A stretch of 46,138 nucleotides of DNA from an uncultured Acidobacteriia bacterium. GTDB taxonomy: Bacteria > Acidobacteriota > Terriglobia > Bryobacterales > Bryobacteraceae. The translations under genes and the position numbers were made by a program. Where the stretch lies: assembly GCA_903881085.1 (NCBI GenBank), contig CAIRSA010000337.1, forward strand, positions 1 through 46,138. Direction: 5' to 3'. Below, in pieces: positions 1 to 9,369 of this stretch. Position 1 is the first letter of the stretch, and each line of letters opens with the position of its first letter. The notes under the pieces are model-generated. The model was not told the origin of the DNA. It saw only the letters and a list, made by a program, of their open reading frames with translations, and made no database searches.

Positions 1-188
1 TACAGAACAAATTTAGCCACGGATCCACACGGATGGACACGGATAAACCACTGAATTCCTCACCCCGAAAAACGAGTGGCATTGGAGTGCCAATTCGCCC
101 TGCATCGGCTGAAGAATGTTACCTAGGATTTAGGGACTCGGCGATTGAGACAGGTTATCTTAGCGCTTATGGGCGATCCGCCTGTCCC
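1..188 (+). repeat. Left arm of a ~188-bp inverted repeat
   Basis: This stretch is almost identical to the reverse complement of 20113-20299 (position 1 pairs with 20299). By eye I see about three differences: a T/C near 120, a C/T near 177 and a 1-nt indel near 185. It holds the motif CCACGGATCCACACGGATGG near its outer end. It may extend left of the window. It contains no ORF and stops about 10 bp before the stop codon of the DUF1501 gene. It is probably a dispersed intergenic repeat; no transposase lies inside or beside it. Confidence 0.9.
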
Positions 189-197
189 TTATGACCG

Positions 198-1661
198 CTA
201 CGCCAGAATCTCCTTCACCACCCGCGACGGCTCCACGCCTGTCAGTCGCTGATCCAGGCCCTGATACTTAAACGTAAACTTATCGTGCTGAATCCCGAAT
301 TGATGCATAATGGTTGCCTGGAAATCGCGCACATGCACCGGATCCTTCACAATGTTGTAGCTGAACTCATCTGTCTCCCCATGCACGATACCTGGCTTGA
401 TGCCGCCGCCTGCCATCCATAGACTGAAGCAACGCGGATGATGGTCGCGGCCGTAATTGGTCGGGGTCAGCTTGCCCTGCGAATAGATTGTGCGTCCGAA
501 CTCGCCGCCGAAGATCACCAGCGTATCGTCCAACATGCCACGCGCCTTCAGATCCTGCACTAATGCCCAGGCGGCCTGATCCACGTCCTTGCACTGGCTC
601 GGCAGAACTTCAGGCAGCGTGCCATGCACGTCCCACCCGCGATGGTAGATCTGCACGAAGCGCACGCCGCGCTCCAGCATGCGGCGCGCCATCAGGCAGC
701 TGTGCGCGAAGGTGCCGCCCTTGTGGGCGTCCTCGCCGTACATCTGGTAGGTCTTTGGCGATTCCTTGGAGATGTCGGTCAACTCCGGCACCGAAGACTG
801 CATGCGGAACGCCATCTCGTACTGCGCGATGCGCGTTTGCGTTTCCGGGTCGCCCAACTCTTCGTATTGAATCTGGTTCAGTTCGCCCAAGGCGTCCAGC
901 ATACGCCGCCGCACTTTGCCGTTCACGCCATCGGGATTGTTAATGTACAGTACCGGGTCGCCGCCCGAACGCAGCGCCACGCCCGAATATTGGCCGCTGA
1001 GGAAGCCCGCGCTCCACAACCGTGCCGAGATCGCCTGCACGTTGGCCTTTGGATTGGAGTGGCTGGCGTTCAGCACGACGAACGTCGGCAGATCCTGATT
1101 CATGCTGCCCAAGCCGTAGCTGATCCATGAGCCCATGCAGGGCTTGCCGGCGATCATGAAGCCGGTCTGGATAAAAGTGATGGCCGGCTCATGATTGATC
1201 GCTTCGGTATGCATGGAGCGGATGAGCGCGATGTCATCCACCATCTTTGCCGTGTACGGCAGCAGTTCCGAAAGCCACGTGCCGCTCTTCCCGTACTGCG
1301 CGAACTTGAACACCGTAGGCGCAATGGGGAAGCGCGTCTGGCCGCTGGTCATCGTGGTGAGCCGCTGGCCCTGGCGGATGGAGTCGGGAAGATCCTTATC
1401 GAACCAGTCCTTCATCGTTGGCTTATAGTCGAAAAGATCATGCTGCGGCGGCGCGCCCACCATGTGCAGATAGATGGCTCGTTTCGCCTTGGGCGCGAAG
1501 TGCGGCAAATCGGGCCGGCCGCCGATGGCCGGTTTGCTGTTCACCGGAGCGGCCTGGCCGAGCATTGTGCCCAATGCCGCCAAGCCCAGTCCGCTGGCGC
1601 CGCGCATGAGCAATTGGCGGCGCGTTTCCAGCAGCACGCTGCGATCGATCGGGTTCATCAT
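198..1661 (-). CDS. DUF1501 (sulfatase-like) Tat-exported protein
   Basis: A 487-residue DUF1501 protein of the alkaline-phosphatase/sulfatase-like superfamily. Its biochemical role is not established. The N-terminus carries a twin-arginine-like signal (RRQLLMRG, residues 14-21) followed by a hydrophobic Gly/Ala/Leu stretch, so export by Tat is likely. Family-typical blocks include YLHMVGAPPQHDLFDYKP, GWDVHG and IFGGEFGRT near the C-terminus. The start overlaps the 3' end of the upstream PSD1 gene by 4 nt (ATGA), which points to translational coupling. In Planctomycetes and Acidobacteria these two families are habitually paired, and a role in degrading complex polymers at the cell surface has been proposed. 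Residue M2 could be the true start. Confidence 0.9.
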   Translation of the reverse strand: MMNPIDRSVLLETRRQLLMRGASGLGLAALGTMLGQAAPVNSKPAIGGRPDLPHFAPKAKRAIYLHMVGAPPQHDLFDYKPTMKDWFDKDLPDSIRQGQRLTTMTSGQTRFPIAPTVFKFAQYGKSGTWLSELLPYTAKMVDDIALIRSMHTEAINHEPAITFIQTGFMIAGKPCMGSWISYGLGSMNQDLPTFVVLNASHSNPKANVQAISARLWSAGFLSGQYSGVALRSGGDPVLYINNPDGVNGKVRRRMLDALGELNQIQYEELGDPETQTRIAQYEMAFRMQSSVPELTDISKESPKTYQMYGEDAHKGGTFAHSCLMARRMLERGVRFVQIYHRGWDVHGTLPEVLPSQCKDVDQAAWALVQDLKARGMLDDTLVIFGGEFGRTIYSQGKLTPTNYGRDHHPRCFSLWMAGGGIKPGIVHGETDEFSYNIVKDPVHVRDFQATIMHQFGIQHDKFTFKYQGLDQRLTGVEPSRVVKEILA

Positions 1662-4600
1662 TTGGTCACCGCCTCATCCAGATTCATCACGTCGCTGGCG
1701 AGCATCGTCCAAGCCGCCACCTGAACCGGCGAGAGTGACTCGTCGGTCTTGAATTCCCCGGTTTTTAAGAGCTTCTTCGCATCGGCCGGGTTGGAATCAT
1801 AAAACGCCAGCAGGTCGCTCAAGGCTTTCTTTGCAATCGCGCGCTCGCGGGGCTGGAAGGGCCTGGCGATGACGGCCTGCGTCATCAGGTCCAACTGCTT
1901 GTCGAAATCGCCTGCGCCCTGTTTCAGCGTCCGCTGCGCCAGTGCCCGCGACGCCTCGACAAACTGCACGTCGTTCAACGTTACCAGCGCCTGCAGCGGC
2001 GTGTTGGTGCGCTCGCGGCGCACGGTGCAGCTTTCGCGCGTGGGCGCATTGAAGATATCCATCGACGCGGGCGGCGCCGAGCGTTTCCAGAACGTATACA
2101 GACTGCGGCGGTATAGCTTATCGCCGTGATCCTGCTTGTAGAAGCGAGTGTTTGAGCCGTTCATCGCCACCGCTTCCCAAACGCCATCGGGCTGATACGG
2201 TTTCACACTTGGACCACCCAGCGTCGGCACCAGCAGGCCGCTGGAGGCAAGTGCGCTGTCGCGCAGCAGTTCGCCGTCGAGCCGGAAACGCGGGCCGCGC
2301 GAAAGCAACCGGTTCAACGGGTCTTTTTTCTGTTTCAATTCCGTAGTGGCGGCGGATTGGCGATACGCCGCTGAGGTCAGCAACAGCCGGAAAAACTTCT
2401 TCGTATCCCAACCCGCTTCGCGGAACTCCACCGCCATCCAGTCCAGCAATTCCGGGTTTACCGGCGACTCGCCCTGCGAACCGAAGTCCTCTGTCGTTTT
2501 CACGATGCCAGTGCCGAAGACTTCCTGCCAATAGCGATTCACCGTTACGCGCGCCGTCAGCGGGTTGCCCGGATCGACGATCCATTGGGCGAGTCCCAGA
2601 CGGTTGCGCGGCATCTCCGACGTCATCGGAGGCAGCGCCGCTGGCACCGATGGCTCCACTTTGTCGCGCGGCTGATCGTACATGCCGCGATAGAGGATGT
2701 TGGCGAAGGGCAGGGAACCGGCCTTTTCCTGCATCACGTGTGTGACCGAGCCGCGCTTCCGAATTGCCGTGCGCTCAACTGCCAGGGCAGCCAGTTGCGC
2801 CGACAATTTCTGGTATGCCGCATCGTTGTGCGATTGATAGTAAAGATGCAGCGCCTCCAGTTCCGAAGCGCTCAAATTGCCGGTCAGCTTGGTGCGCGTG
2901 CTGTCGACCGTTGGCCACTGCGAAACCATCAATGCGTCCTCTTCAGTCAACGCGCGATTGAACATGGTGAAGTCCGAAATCGCACCGTTCTGGAAGTAGC
3001 GGCCATCTTCGCGGCCCAGCAGCAGCGGAGTCTTCACTGCGATCTTTCCGCTGATGGTCAGGTTCTGATCGCCCGCGCCCTGCGTGGGCACGGCGCGGCC
3101 GTTGATGTAGATGGAAAGGCCCGCCTGATCCTTGCTGCCATCGTAGCCAACCGCAATGTGATTCCATGTACCTGGCGTCAATTGATCCAGGTGGCCGGCG
3201 CGGATGGTGATGCTCTTGCCGCCGTCGCCAGTGAGCCGGAAAGCCGTCACACGCGCCGCGATCTCGATCATCCAACCGCGATTCTTGTCCTTCTGGTCGG
3301 AATGGCTGGCCACCACGAAGCTGTCTTCGCTCTTCGGGAAGAAGACCCAGGTCGCAATCGAAAAGGGCTTGTTCGTATCGAGCGCGGGCGCGTCGGCAAT
3401 TGGCAGAAACGCCTTTGCCCCGAAGTGCAGTGCTTTGCGGCCGGGCACGTTGGCTTCGCCCAGCTTCACGTCCTTGGGCAGCGCGTCGGGAAGCGTGTAG
3501 CGAGTCTGCGAAAAGATCTCAGTCTTGCGGTCAATCGGCGCATCGATTGTGCGGCGGCTCTCCGAGGTCAACCATTTATCGAACGCACTGTCGCGAATTG
3601 TACGAGCCTGGTCGCGCAACTTCTTCACACTGGTTTCTTCGCCGCTCAGCTTGCTCCAGCGGTCGCGGTCTTCGGCGCGCGGCACAATGAGAATCGGTGG
3701 TGTGTCGGGCACGTTGCCGTCCATCGTCTTCTGCGTGGAGTTGCGGAAGAACGCCGCCATGCTGTAAAAATCGCGCTGCGAGAGCGGGTCGAATTTGTGG
3801 TCGTGGCAGGTGGCGCAGCCGATGGTCAGGCCCATGAAGACGGCCCCGGTTGTATCCACGCGGTCCTTGGCATAGATAGCGTCCACCTCATCCAGAATCA
3901 CGCCCGCTTCGTTCGTCGTCACGTTGCAGCGATGAAAGCCGGAGGCGATCTGCTGGTCCATGGTGCGGTTGGGCAGCATGTCGCCGGCGATCTGCTCGAT
4001 GGTGAAACGATCAAACGAAAGGTTGCGGTTGTAGGCGCCGATCACCCAGTCGCGATACGGCCACATTTCGCGATAGTTATCGACGTGGATGCCGTGCGTG
4101 TCCGCATAGCGCGCCGCGTCGAGCCAGAAGCGCGCGCGATGTTCGCCGTAGTGCGGCGATGCGAGCAGGCGGTCGATCACTTTCTCATAAGCATCGGGCG
4201 ATTTGTCGTTGACGAACGCTTCGACATCAGCAGGCGCAGGAGGCAGGCCTGTCAGATCAAACGAAGCGCGCCGGATCAGGGTGCGGCGGTTTGCTTCGGG
4301 CGCCGGCGTGAGGCCTTCGGCTTCCAGGCGCGCCAGGATGAAGTTGTCGATCGCATTGCGCGGCCACTTCGTATCCTTCACCGCAGGCAACGCTGCACGC
4401 ACCGGCGGAGTGAACGACCAATGCTCTTTCCATGGCGCACCTGCCTCGATCCATCGCTTCATCAGCGCGATCTGTTCGGGAGTCAGCGTCTTGTGGGACG
4501 ACACCGGCGGCATACGGAGCGCCGCGTTTTCATTGGCGATTCGCTTATACAGCAGGCTTTCGGCAGGCTTGCCCGGTACAATCGCGCGGCCGTTCTTATG

Positions 4601-4786
4601 CGTAGCGGTGGCTTCGTCATGCAGGTCCAGGCGCAGCCCGGCCATGCGTTTGCTCTTATCCGGCCCGTGGCAGTAGAAACAATTGCTCGAAAGAATCGGA
4701 CGGATGTCGCGTTGAAAATCGATTTTCGCGGCTGGTGCGGCGGCTGCCTGAGCGCTCAGAACCAGAATAAGTAAACGGTGACTCAC
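1658..4786 (-). CDS. PSCyt1-DUF1549-LamG-DUF1553 cytochrome-domain protein
   Basis: A 1042-residue exported protein with a short signal peptide (MSHRLLILVLSAQAAAAPAA). Domains in order are: a planctomycete-type cytochrome c with a CFYCH haem motif (C36-H40); DUF1549 from about residue 140, with a second CATCH motif (C324-H328); a LamG/concanavalin-like jelly roll at about 450-620 (SIATWVFFP, GTWNHIAVGYDG); and DUF1553 in the C-terminal third (NPLTARVTVNRYWQ). It is the partner of the DUF1501 protein that follows with a 4-nt overlap. The haem motifs suggest electron transfer and the LamG domain suggests carbohydrate binding, so a surface complex acting on polysaccharides is plausible but unproven. 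Confidence 0.92.
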   Translation of the reverse strand: MSHRLLILVLSAQAAAAPAAKIDFQRDIRPILSSNCFYCHGPDKSKRMAGLRLDLHDEATATHKNGRAIVPGKPAESLLYKRIANENAALRMPPVSSHKTLTPEQIALMKRWIEAGAPWKEHWSFTPPVRAALPAVKDTKWPRNAIDNFILARLEAEGLTPAPEANRRTLIRRASFDLTGLPPAPADVEAFVNDKSPDAYEKVIDRLLASPHYGEHRARFWLDAARYADTHGIHVDNYREMWPYRDWVIGAYNRNLSFDRFTIEQIAGDMLPNRTMDQQIASGFHRCNVTTNEAGVILDEVDAIYAKDRVDTTGAVFMGLTIGCATCHDHKFDPLSQRDFYSMAAFFRNSTQKTMDGNVPDTPPILIVPRAEDRDRWSKLSGEETSVKKLRDQARTIRDSAFDKWLTSESRRTIDAPIDRKTEIFSQTRYTLPDALPKDVKLGEANVPGRKALHFGAKAFLPIADAPALDTNKPFSIATWVFFPKSEDSFVVASHSDQKDKNRGWMIEIAARVTAFRLTGDGGKSITIRAGHLDQLTPGTWNHIAVGYDGSKDQAGLSIYINGRAVPTQGAGDQNLTISGKIAVKTPLLLGREDGRYFQNGAISDFTMFNRALTEEDALMVSQWPTVDSTRTKLTGNLSASELEALHLYYQSHNDAAYQKLSAQLAALAVERTAIRKRGSVTHVMQEKAGSLPFANILYRGMYDQPRDKVEPSVPAALPPMTSEMPRNRLGLAQWIVDPGNPLTARVTVNRYWQEVFGTGIVKTTEDFGSQGESPVNPELLDWMAVEFREAGWDTKKFFRLLLTSAAYRQSAATTELKQKKDPLNRLLSRGPRFRLDGELLRDSALASSGLLVPTLGGPSVKPYQPDGVWEAVAMNGSNTRFYKQDHGDKLYRRSLYTFWKRSAPPASMDIFNAPTRESCTVRRERTNTPLQALVTLNDVQFVEASRALAQRTLKQGAGDFDKQLDLMTQAVIARPFQPRERAIAKKALSDLLAFYDSNPADAKKLLKTGEFKTDESLSPVQVAAWTMLASDVMNLDEAVTK

Positions 4787-4806
4787 TAGGGACCTCTCGA
4801 TATATT

Positions 4807-5301
4807 CTACAACCCAAGATACTGCACGGAGTTGCCCGCCGTGAGAAATCTTCGCAGATAATCGATCTGGCCCAGATGATAGTTGAAGTGTCCGTTCAGG
4901 TGAATCAGAAACTGGCGCGTCGAAAGCGGCTTGCCCAGCACGTTGATGGGATACACGGCATCCAGTTGTTCCGCCGTCATCGCTTCCAACACTTTGGGAA
5001 TCAGTGCTGCCAGTTCGCCGGCGCGTTGTTCCAGTTCAACCCGCGAGATCCCCTTGGCCGAGAACTCATGGTCGCGCTGGCGCTGGTACTCCACGCCACC
5101 TAGCACGCGGCCGATGAAGTCACGCAGATTCCCTTCCAGATGGAGCACCAGATTTCCGGCTGAGTTAGTGACGCCCGGTGCGTGCTGCCATAGCAGCGCT
5201 TCTTCGGGAAAAGTTTCTATCTGCTGGACTAGCCGCAACAGGTCGCGGCGAAACAGGGCGGCGAATTCGGTTGAGAAGGACATGACTAAAGCATAGTCCA
5301 T
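4807..5301 (-). CDS. DinB-superfamily (DUF1572-like) protein
   Basis: A 164-residue protein with the look of the DinB/YfiT-like metal-dependent four-helix family. It has a first-helix histidine context (LVLHLEGNLRDFIGRVL) and a C-terminal block HLNGHFNYHLGQIDYLRR whose histidines usually complete the metal site. Members include thiol S-transferases and many uncharacterised proteins; the substrate here is unknown. The first ATG abuts the stop codon of the upstream membrane-protein gene, so the two are probably co-transcribed. A second Met at residue 7 (MSFSTEF) is an alternative start; no strong ribosome binding site decides between them. Confidence 0.8.
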   Translation of the reverse strand: MDYALVMSFSTEFAALFRRDLLRLVQQIETFPEEALLWQHAPGVTNSAGNLVLHLEGNLRDFIGRVLGGVEYQRQRDHEFSAKGISRVELEQRAGELAALIPKVLEAMTAEQLDAVYPINVLGKPLSTRQFLIHLNGHFNYHLGQIDYLRRFLTAGNSVQYLGL

Positions 5302-5988
5302 TCAGCGGCCGGTTCCGTTTCCTGCACTGCGCAACGGGAAATACAAAGCCGCCGCGCCCGCCAGATGCTTGATGGCGTGCCCTGCTACCCAATGCCCGGT
5401 CCATTCATAGACGGGTGCGTCGCCTGCTTCCAGCACCTTGGCCAGCACATAACAGGCGCTCATCGCCCAAAGCGGTTTGTTCGGCATTTCGCGTGGCGGA
5501 AAGGCCAGCAACAGATACGGCAGCCCGATGGCGGGAAAAAACTGGATGAACCCGTAGAACCTCAGATCGCCCGTCTGCCGCCACACTTCCACACTGGCGA
5601 TGCCTGCCACGATCAGCGGCACTAGCACGCGCACTCTGGTGCGGTCATGAATGATGGCTGCGAACACACCGGTGAAGGCGATGGTCATTGGCAGCCGGTC
5701 CCAGTAAAGCGAGTCGTTGCTGGGCGCAGCATGGTAGTAACCGCTGCCGAAGCCGATCAGCACGGCGCCGATGGAAACAGCGCGCCACTCCCATCCCATG
5801 CGCTTCCAGCCCAGCAGTCCGTAAATGCCAACCGCAATGAATGGCAGGTTCGATAGAACATTGGGCAGCGTCGACTCGCCGGCGAAATGATGATACGCGT
5901 CGTTCTGCGGAATCGGCGGCAGGAACATCATGCCGACGGCCGCCACCACGGCGAGGGCCACGAATAATAGTAATCTGTTGAGATGCAC
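5302..5988 (-). CDS. Ceramidase-like (CREST superfamily) integral membrane protein
   Basis: A 228-residue polytopic membrane protein with about seven hydrophobic segments. It carries motifs typical of the alkaline ceramidase/CREST superfamily: GSGYYHAAPSNDSLYWDRLP at about residues 81-100 followed by MTIAFTG, and a late histidine block GHAIKHLAGAAALYF. These Ser/His/Asp positions bind zinc in characterised ceramidases. The bacterial substrate is not known; hydrolysis of a lipid amide is a family inference. The start used is GTG at 5988, which overlaps the divergent start at 5983 by 6 bp and has no clear ribosome binding site. An internal start at Met20 (MMFLPP) is possible but would trim the first membrane helix. 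Confidence 0.72.
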   Translation of the reverse strand: MHLNRLLLFVALAVVAAVGMMFLPPIPQNDAYHHFAGESTLPNVLSNLPFIAVGIYGLLGWKRMGWEWRAVSIGAVLIGFGSGYYHAAPSNDSLYWDRLPMTIAFTGVFAAIIHDRTRVRVLVPLIVAGIASVEVWRQTGDLRFYGFIQFFPAIGLPYLLLAFPPREMPNKPLWAMSACYVLAKVLEAGDAPVYEWTGHWVAGHAIKHLAGAAALYFPLRSAGNGTGR

Positions 5989-7560
5989 CTATCGAGAATT
6001 CTACTGGTTTTACCGCTAACGCTGCTTGCCGATTGGCCCCAGGCCGCCGGCCCCGATGGCACGTGGCGCGTGCGCGTCAACGGCAAGGCCCCGGTGTCAT
6101 GGTCGGTCACGCTCAACAAGAACATCGGCTGGCGCACCACGCTGCCCAACGGCGGACAGAGCGGCATTACTGTTTCAGGCAACCAAGTCTTCCTCACAAC
6201 TTTCGACGAAGGCGAATCGAAATTCAGTGCAAAGATTCTGGGCCATGCGCTGGATCGCAAGACCGGCAAGATCCTGTGGAGCGTGAAGCTCGAAGGCTCT
6301 GTGAAGAGCCCGATGATGTATGCCTACAGCGATTCCACGTCGCCTTCGCCTGCTACCGACGGCAAGTATGTGTGGTTCGTCAACTCCAGCGGCGAGATGG
6401 GTTGCTTTGATTTCGCGGGCAAAGAGATTTGGCGGCGCAAGTGGGATCCGGCCGATAAGCCTTTCCCGTTCAATAAACAATTCGAGCCGATTTTGTTCGG
6501 CGACACGATCGTCAATCTGGAGCGCGCGAAGGATGGCTTTCACTACCTGCATGGGCTCGATAAGATGACCGGCAAGGTGAAGTGGGTGGCTGAAGATTCA
6601 ACAACCGCCTACAACACGCCGGTCTTCGGCAAGCGCGCCGATGGCGTCCCGGCTATCCTGCATGGCCGCGGCGGCTGGCATGATGTTCCGGAGCGCCCCG
6701 TGGGCCTCAGCATGACCGACTTCACCGGCAAGACTCTGTGGCGCTTCGTCGCGGGCGATGGCAAAGAGCAGGCGCCTACGTGGCAGGCGCTCTACACCAT
6801 GACCTGGGATCAGAAATACGCCTACTGGTTCCGCCTCAACCCTGAGGAGACGCATCTCGTTTTTGATTCATCCACAGGCAAACTGCTGCGCGAACAGTCG
6901 CTCATCAAGAACGTTGATTACCGCCAGTGGGATCCGGCGGCTGAAAAGTACATTGTGCATCAGGGCGTGAATCTGCGCGAAGTGCGCGAGCTTTCGCCGC
7001 GCAACAAACTGGCCGCCGATGAGGTCATCCGCGTGATGCCAGCGTGGCACGCGAACATCGCCATCGATGGATATCACTACTTCATGACCACCGTGGCGCA
7101 TCGCCGCAATCGTGTAGCGCCGAAGGGCAAAGCCGGGCCATCGCATTGCATCGCGCGTGTGAATGTAGAGACCGGCAAAGTCGAATATCTGGAAGTGCCC
7201 GTTACTGTGATCCGCGCCCAGGGCCAGCCTGACAAGAAGGTGTACGGCATCGCGGTGAAGACGAAGACGCTGAACTCCAAGGGCGTCGACGTGGACGATG
7301 AAGAACGCTCGCGCACCGACGGTTGGGAGGTCCCAGCCTTCTGGGGTTCGCCCACTGCGGTCAACGACCAGATCTACTTCACGACGATGCTTGGCATCAC
7401 CTACGTGATCGACGCCAAGGCCAAGGTGTTTGACGAGAAGGCGCTGCTGGCCATCAACGACCTCGGCCCTTCGGGCGAAACCTGGAGCCTCAACTCCATT
7501 TCGTTCAGCGGCGGGCGTTTATATCACCGCAGCCTGAAAGAAGTGGTGGAAATCAAGTAG
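5983..7560 (+). CDS. PQQ-like beta-propeller repeat protein (exported)
   Basis: A 525-residue protein with a hydrophobic N-terminal signal (HLSRILLVLPLTLLADW, residues 2-18). Its body is built of PQQ-like blade repeats, for example GHALDRKTGKILWSVKLEG, GCFDFAGKEIWRRKW, HGLDKMTGKVKWVAED and SMTDFTGKTLWRF. These Trp-containing blades fold as an eight-bladed propeller related to BamB and quinoprotein dehydrogenases. I do not see the signature of a true PQQ alcohol dehydrogenase, so a scaffold or binding role in the periplasm is more likely than an enzyme. It diverges from the ceramidase-like gene with overlapping start codons and is followed 42 bp later by rpsU. Confidence 0.78.
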   Translation: MHLSRILLVLPLTLLADWPQAAGPDGTWRVRVNGKAPVSWSVTLNKNIGWRTTLPNGGQSGITVSGNQVFLTTFDEGESKFSAKILGHALDRKTGKILWSVKLEGSVKSPMMYAYSDSTSPSPATDGKYVWFVNSSGEMGCFDFAGKEIWRRKWDPADKPFPFNKQFEPILFGDTIVNLERAKDGFHYLHGLDKMTGKVKWVAEDSTTAYNTPVFGKRADGVPAILHGRGGWHDVPERPVGLSMTDFTGKTLWRFVAGDGKEQAPTWQALYTMTWDQKYAYWFRLNPEETHLVFDSSTGKLLREQSLIKNVDYRQWDPAAEKYIVHQGVNLREVRELSPRNKLAADEVIRVMPAWHANIAIDGYHYFMTTVAHRRNRVAPKGKAGPSHCIARVNVETGKVEYLEVPVTVIRAQGQPDKKVYGIAVKTKTLNSKGVDVDDEERSRTDGWEVPAFWGSPTAVNDQIYFTTMLGITYVIDAKAKVFDEKALLAINDLGPSGETWSLNSISFSGGRLYHRSLKEVVEIK

Positions 7561-7602
7561 AATAGAAGTTTGTGTATCTAAGCCGGAATGGGGTGATTAT
7601 GA

Positions 7603-7791
7603 ATGGCCGAAGTTCTCGTTCAAGACGGAGAGACCGTCGAGAGCGCGCTACGTCGGTTTAAGCGGAAAGTTCTGAATGACGATATTATCAAAGACGTCAG
7701 AAGGCACTCCTTCCATCTGAAACCAGGCGAGGCAGCTCGTCTCAAAACCGCGTTGGCGCGCAAACGCAACCGCAAAAAGCCCGCGGAATAA
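7603..7791 (+). CDS. rpsU: 30S ribosomal protein S21
   Basis: A 62-residue basic protein matching bacterial S21 across its whole length: MAEVLVQDGETVESALRRFK, then a basic helix containing RRH and a Lys/Arg-rich tail (ARKRNRKKPAE). S21 binds the 30S platform near the anti-Shine-Dalgarno region and affects initiation. A GGGGTGA ribosome binding site lies a few bases upstream of the ATG. The gene stands apart from other ribosomal genes, which is usual for rpsU, and is followed directly by a long palindrome. Confidence 0.95.
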   Translation: MAEVLVQDGETVESALRRFKRKVLNDDIIKDVRRHSFHLKPGEAARLKTALARKRNRKKPAE

Positions 7792-7890
7792 ACTGGGGAC
7801 AGCCCGCGTGTTTTCCTAAAAAGCCTAAAATCGGGGCTGCCCGCCTGTTTCCCGCCGTAATTAGGAAACACGCGGGCTGTCCCCAGGTTT
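7790..7890. repeat. Long imperfect palindrome between rpsU and the fucosidase gene
   Basis: The left arm 7790-7818 and right arm 7862-7890 are reverse complements over about 28 bp with two 1-nt indels (core GGGGACAGCCCGCGTG). The ~43-nt middle contains a third degenerate copy (GGGGCTGCCCGCCTGTTTCC). It fills the gap between two convergent genes and overlaps their stop codons, so it could act as a bidirectional terminator. The sequence style resembles dispersed REP-type intergenic elements. Confidence 0.85.
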
Positions 7891-9347
7891 TATTTGCTGA
7901 TTTTCAAGGTCCAGGCCGGCATCCCCAACAACTCCTCCGGAATCTCCGGCATCGTCACTGTAACGCCACCCTTTTCCGCCTTGAACTTCAGCGAGCCTGA
8001 TCCACCCAGCAACGCTACTGACTTCACGCCCGCCACGTCCTTCACAAAGAAACTCTTTCCAGGCCAGCGCGGCAGAATCGCATAGAGATTCGAGCCTTTG
8101 CCCGTGAGGAACGCCTCAATCCCGGCTTTCCCCGCAGCAGGCTTCGCCGCCAGCTTCGTCACATCGTAGCTCGATTCGTATTCCTTGTTGTATTCGGTCT
8201 TCGGCTGCTCGCCGGCGCTCCACTGCCGCGTGGTCTTCAGCGCCTTGGTGCCATAGATCGCGTCGCCATTAACTTTCAGCCAGTCGCCGATCTGCGTCAG
8301 CCGCTCTTCCATAACCACTGGAATGGTGCCGTCTGCGTTGGGCCCTATATCGAGCAGCAGGTTGCCGCCGCGGCTCACCAGATCGATCAGCATGATCACC
8401 AATTCGCGGCCAGTGTGGTAGTGCAGCAGGTTCTCCGCACGGTTGTAGCCGTAGCTGAAGCCCATGCCGCGGCTCTCTTCCCATGCGTGATCCATGTCGG
8501 CCATGCCCGGCGTGTATTCGGTGGTCCAATAGCCGCCGTGCTTGTGACGCGAATCCTTGCCCCAGCGATCGTTGATCACCACTTCGTCTTTCACCGCCGT
8601 CTCATTGAACAGCCAGGCCATCAATTCCGGGCTCTTCCAATCGGCCGATGGAAGGTCCCATTCGCCATCGCTGAAGATGATCGACGGCTTGTAGCGCGTT
8701 ACGAGATCCTTGAACTGCGGCGTCATGTGCTCTTTGATGTAGCGCGGCTTGTCCTTCAGATAAAGCGGGTTGTACCATTCGTAGAGCGAGTAATAAAAGC
8801 CCATTTTCAGGCCTTTTCTGCGAACTGCGTCGGTCAGGTCGCCAAGAATGTCGCGCTTTGGCCCGGTCTCCACTGCGTTCCATGGTCGACCCCAGGTTGC
8901 CGAAGCTTCCTTGCTCGGCCACAACGCGAAGCCCTCGTGATGCTTCGATGTCAGCGCCACATACTTTGCGCCGGAGCGCTGAAACACGTCGGCCCAGTGA
9001 TCGGGATCGTATAACTCCGCGCGAAATTGCTGCGCGAAATTCTGGTACGGATAATCGGCGCCATACATCTTCTGGTGATATTCCCAAGTGCCCTTTTGAA
9101 TGGCGTTGGCTTTGGGATTGGTTCTGCCCGCGGTCATGGCGTTCCAATACCATTCGGCATAGGCAAGTTTTCCAGGGATCACGGGCGCGTAGGATGGCAC
9201 TGAATACACGCCCCAGTGAATGAAGATGCCGAATTTGGCATCGGTGAACCAGGCAGGAGTTGGGCGCTTGTCGATCGACTCCCAGGTCGGCTGGTAATTC
9301 TGCGCGCTCATGGCGCCGGCGAATAAGAGCAGTAGTATTGGTTTCAT
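7890..9347 (-). CDS. Alpha-L-fucosidase, GH29
   Basis: A 485-residue secreted glycosidase with a short signal peptide (MKPILLLLFAGAMSAQ). GH29 landmarks are WFTDAKFGIFIHWGVYSVPS near residues 33-52, KYVALTSKHHEGFALWPS near 128-145, and IIFSDGEWD, in which D227 fits the catalytic nucleophile position. The family removes terminal alpha-L-fucose from glycans by a retaining mechanism. A C-terminal beta-sandwich of about 110 residues follows the barrel. It is the last gene of an apparent leftward operon iclR-SDR-fucosidase, 22 bp after the SDR gene, which suggests IclR-controlled use of fucosylated material. Confidence 0.93.
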   Translation of the reverse strand: MKPILLLLFAGAMSAQNYQPTWESIDKRPTPAWFTDAKFGIFIHWGVYSVPSYAPVIPGKLAYAEWYWNAMTAGRTNPKANAIQKGTWEYHQKMYGADYPYQNFAQQFRAELYDPDHWADVFQRSGAKYVALTSKHHEGFALWPSKEASATWGRPWNAVETGPKRDILGDLTDAVRRKGLKMGFYYSLYEWYNPLYLKDKPRYIKEHMTPQFKDLVTRYKPSIIFSDGEWDLPSADWKSPELMAWLFNETAVKDEVVINDRWGKDSRHKHGGYWTTEYTPGMADMDHAWEESRGMGFSYGYNRAENLLHYHTGRELVIMLIDLVSRGGNLLLDIGPNADGTIPVVMEERLTQIGDWLKVNGDAIYGTKALKTTRQWSAGEQPKTEYNKEYESSYDVTKLAAKPAAGKAGIEAFLTGKGSNLYAILPRWPGKSFFVKDVAGVKSVALLGGSGSLKFKAEKGGVTVTMPEIPEELLGMPAWTLKISK

Positions 9348-9369
9348 AAGCTGTAGGAATTATATCGCT

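Noticed and set aside
2585..4774. A 729-codon open frame antisense to the PSD1 gene
   Set aside because: It is an antisense shadow in GC-rich coding DNA; the opposite strand encodes a protein with clear haem, LamG and DUF1553 motifs.
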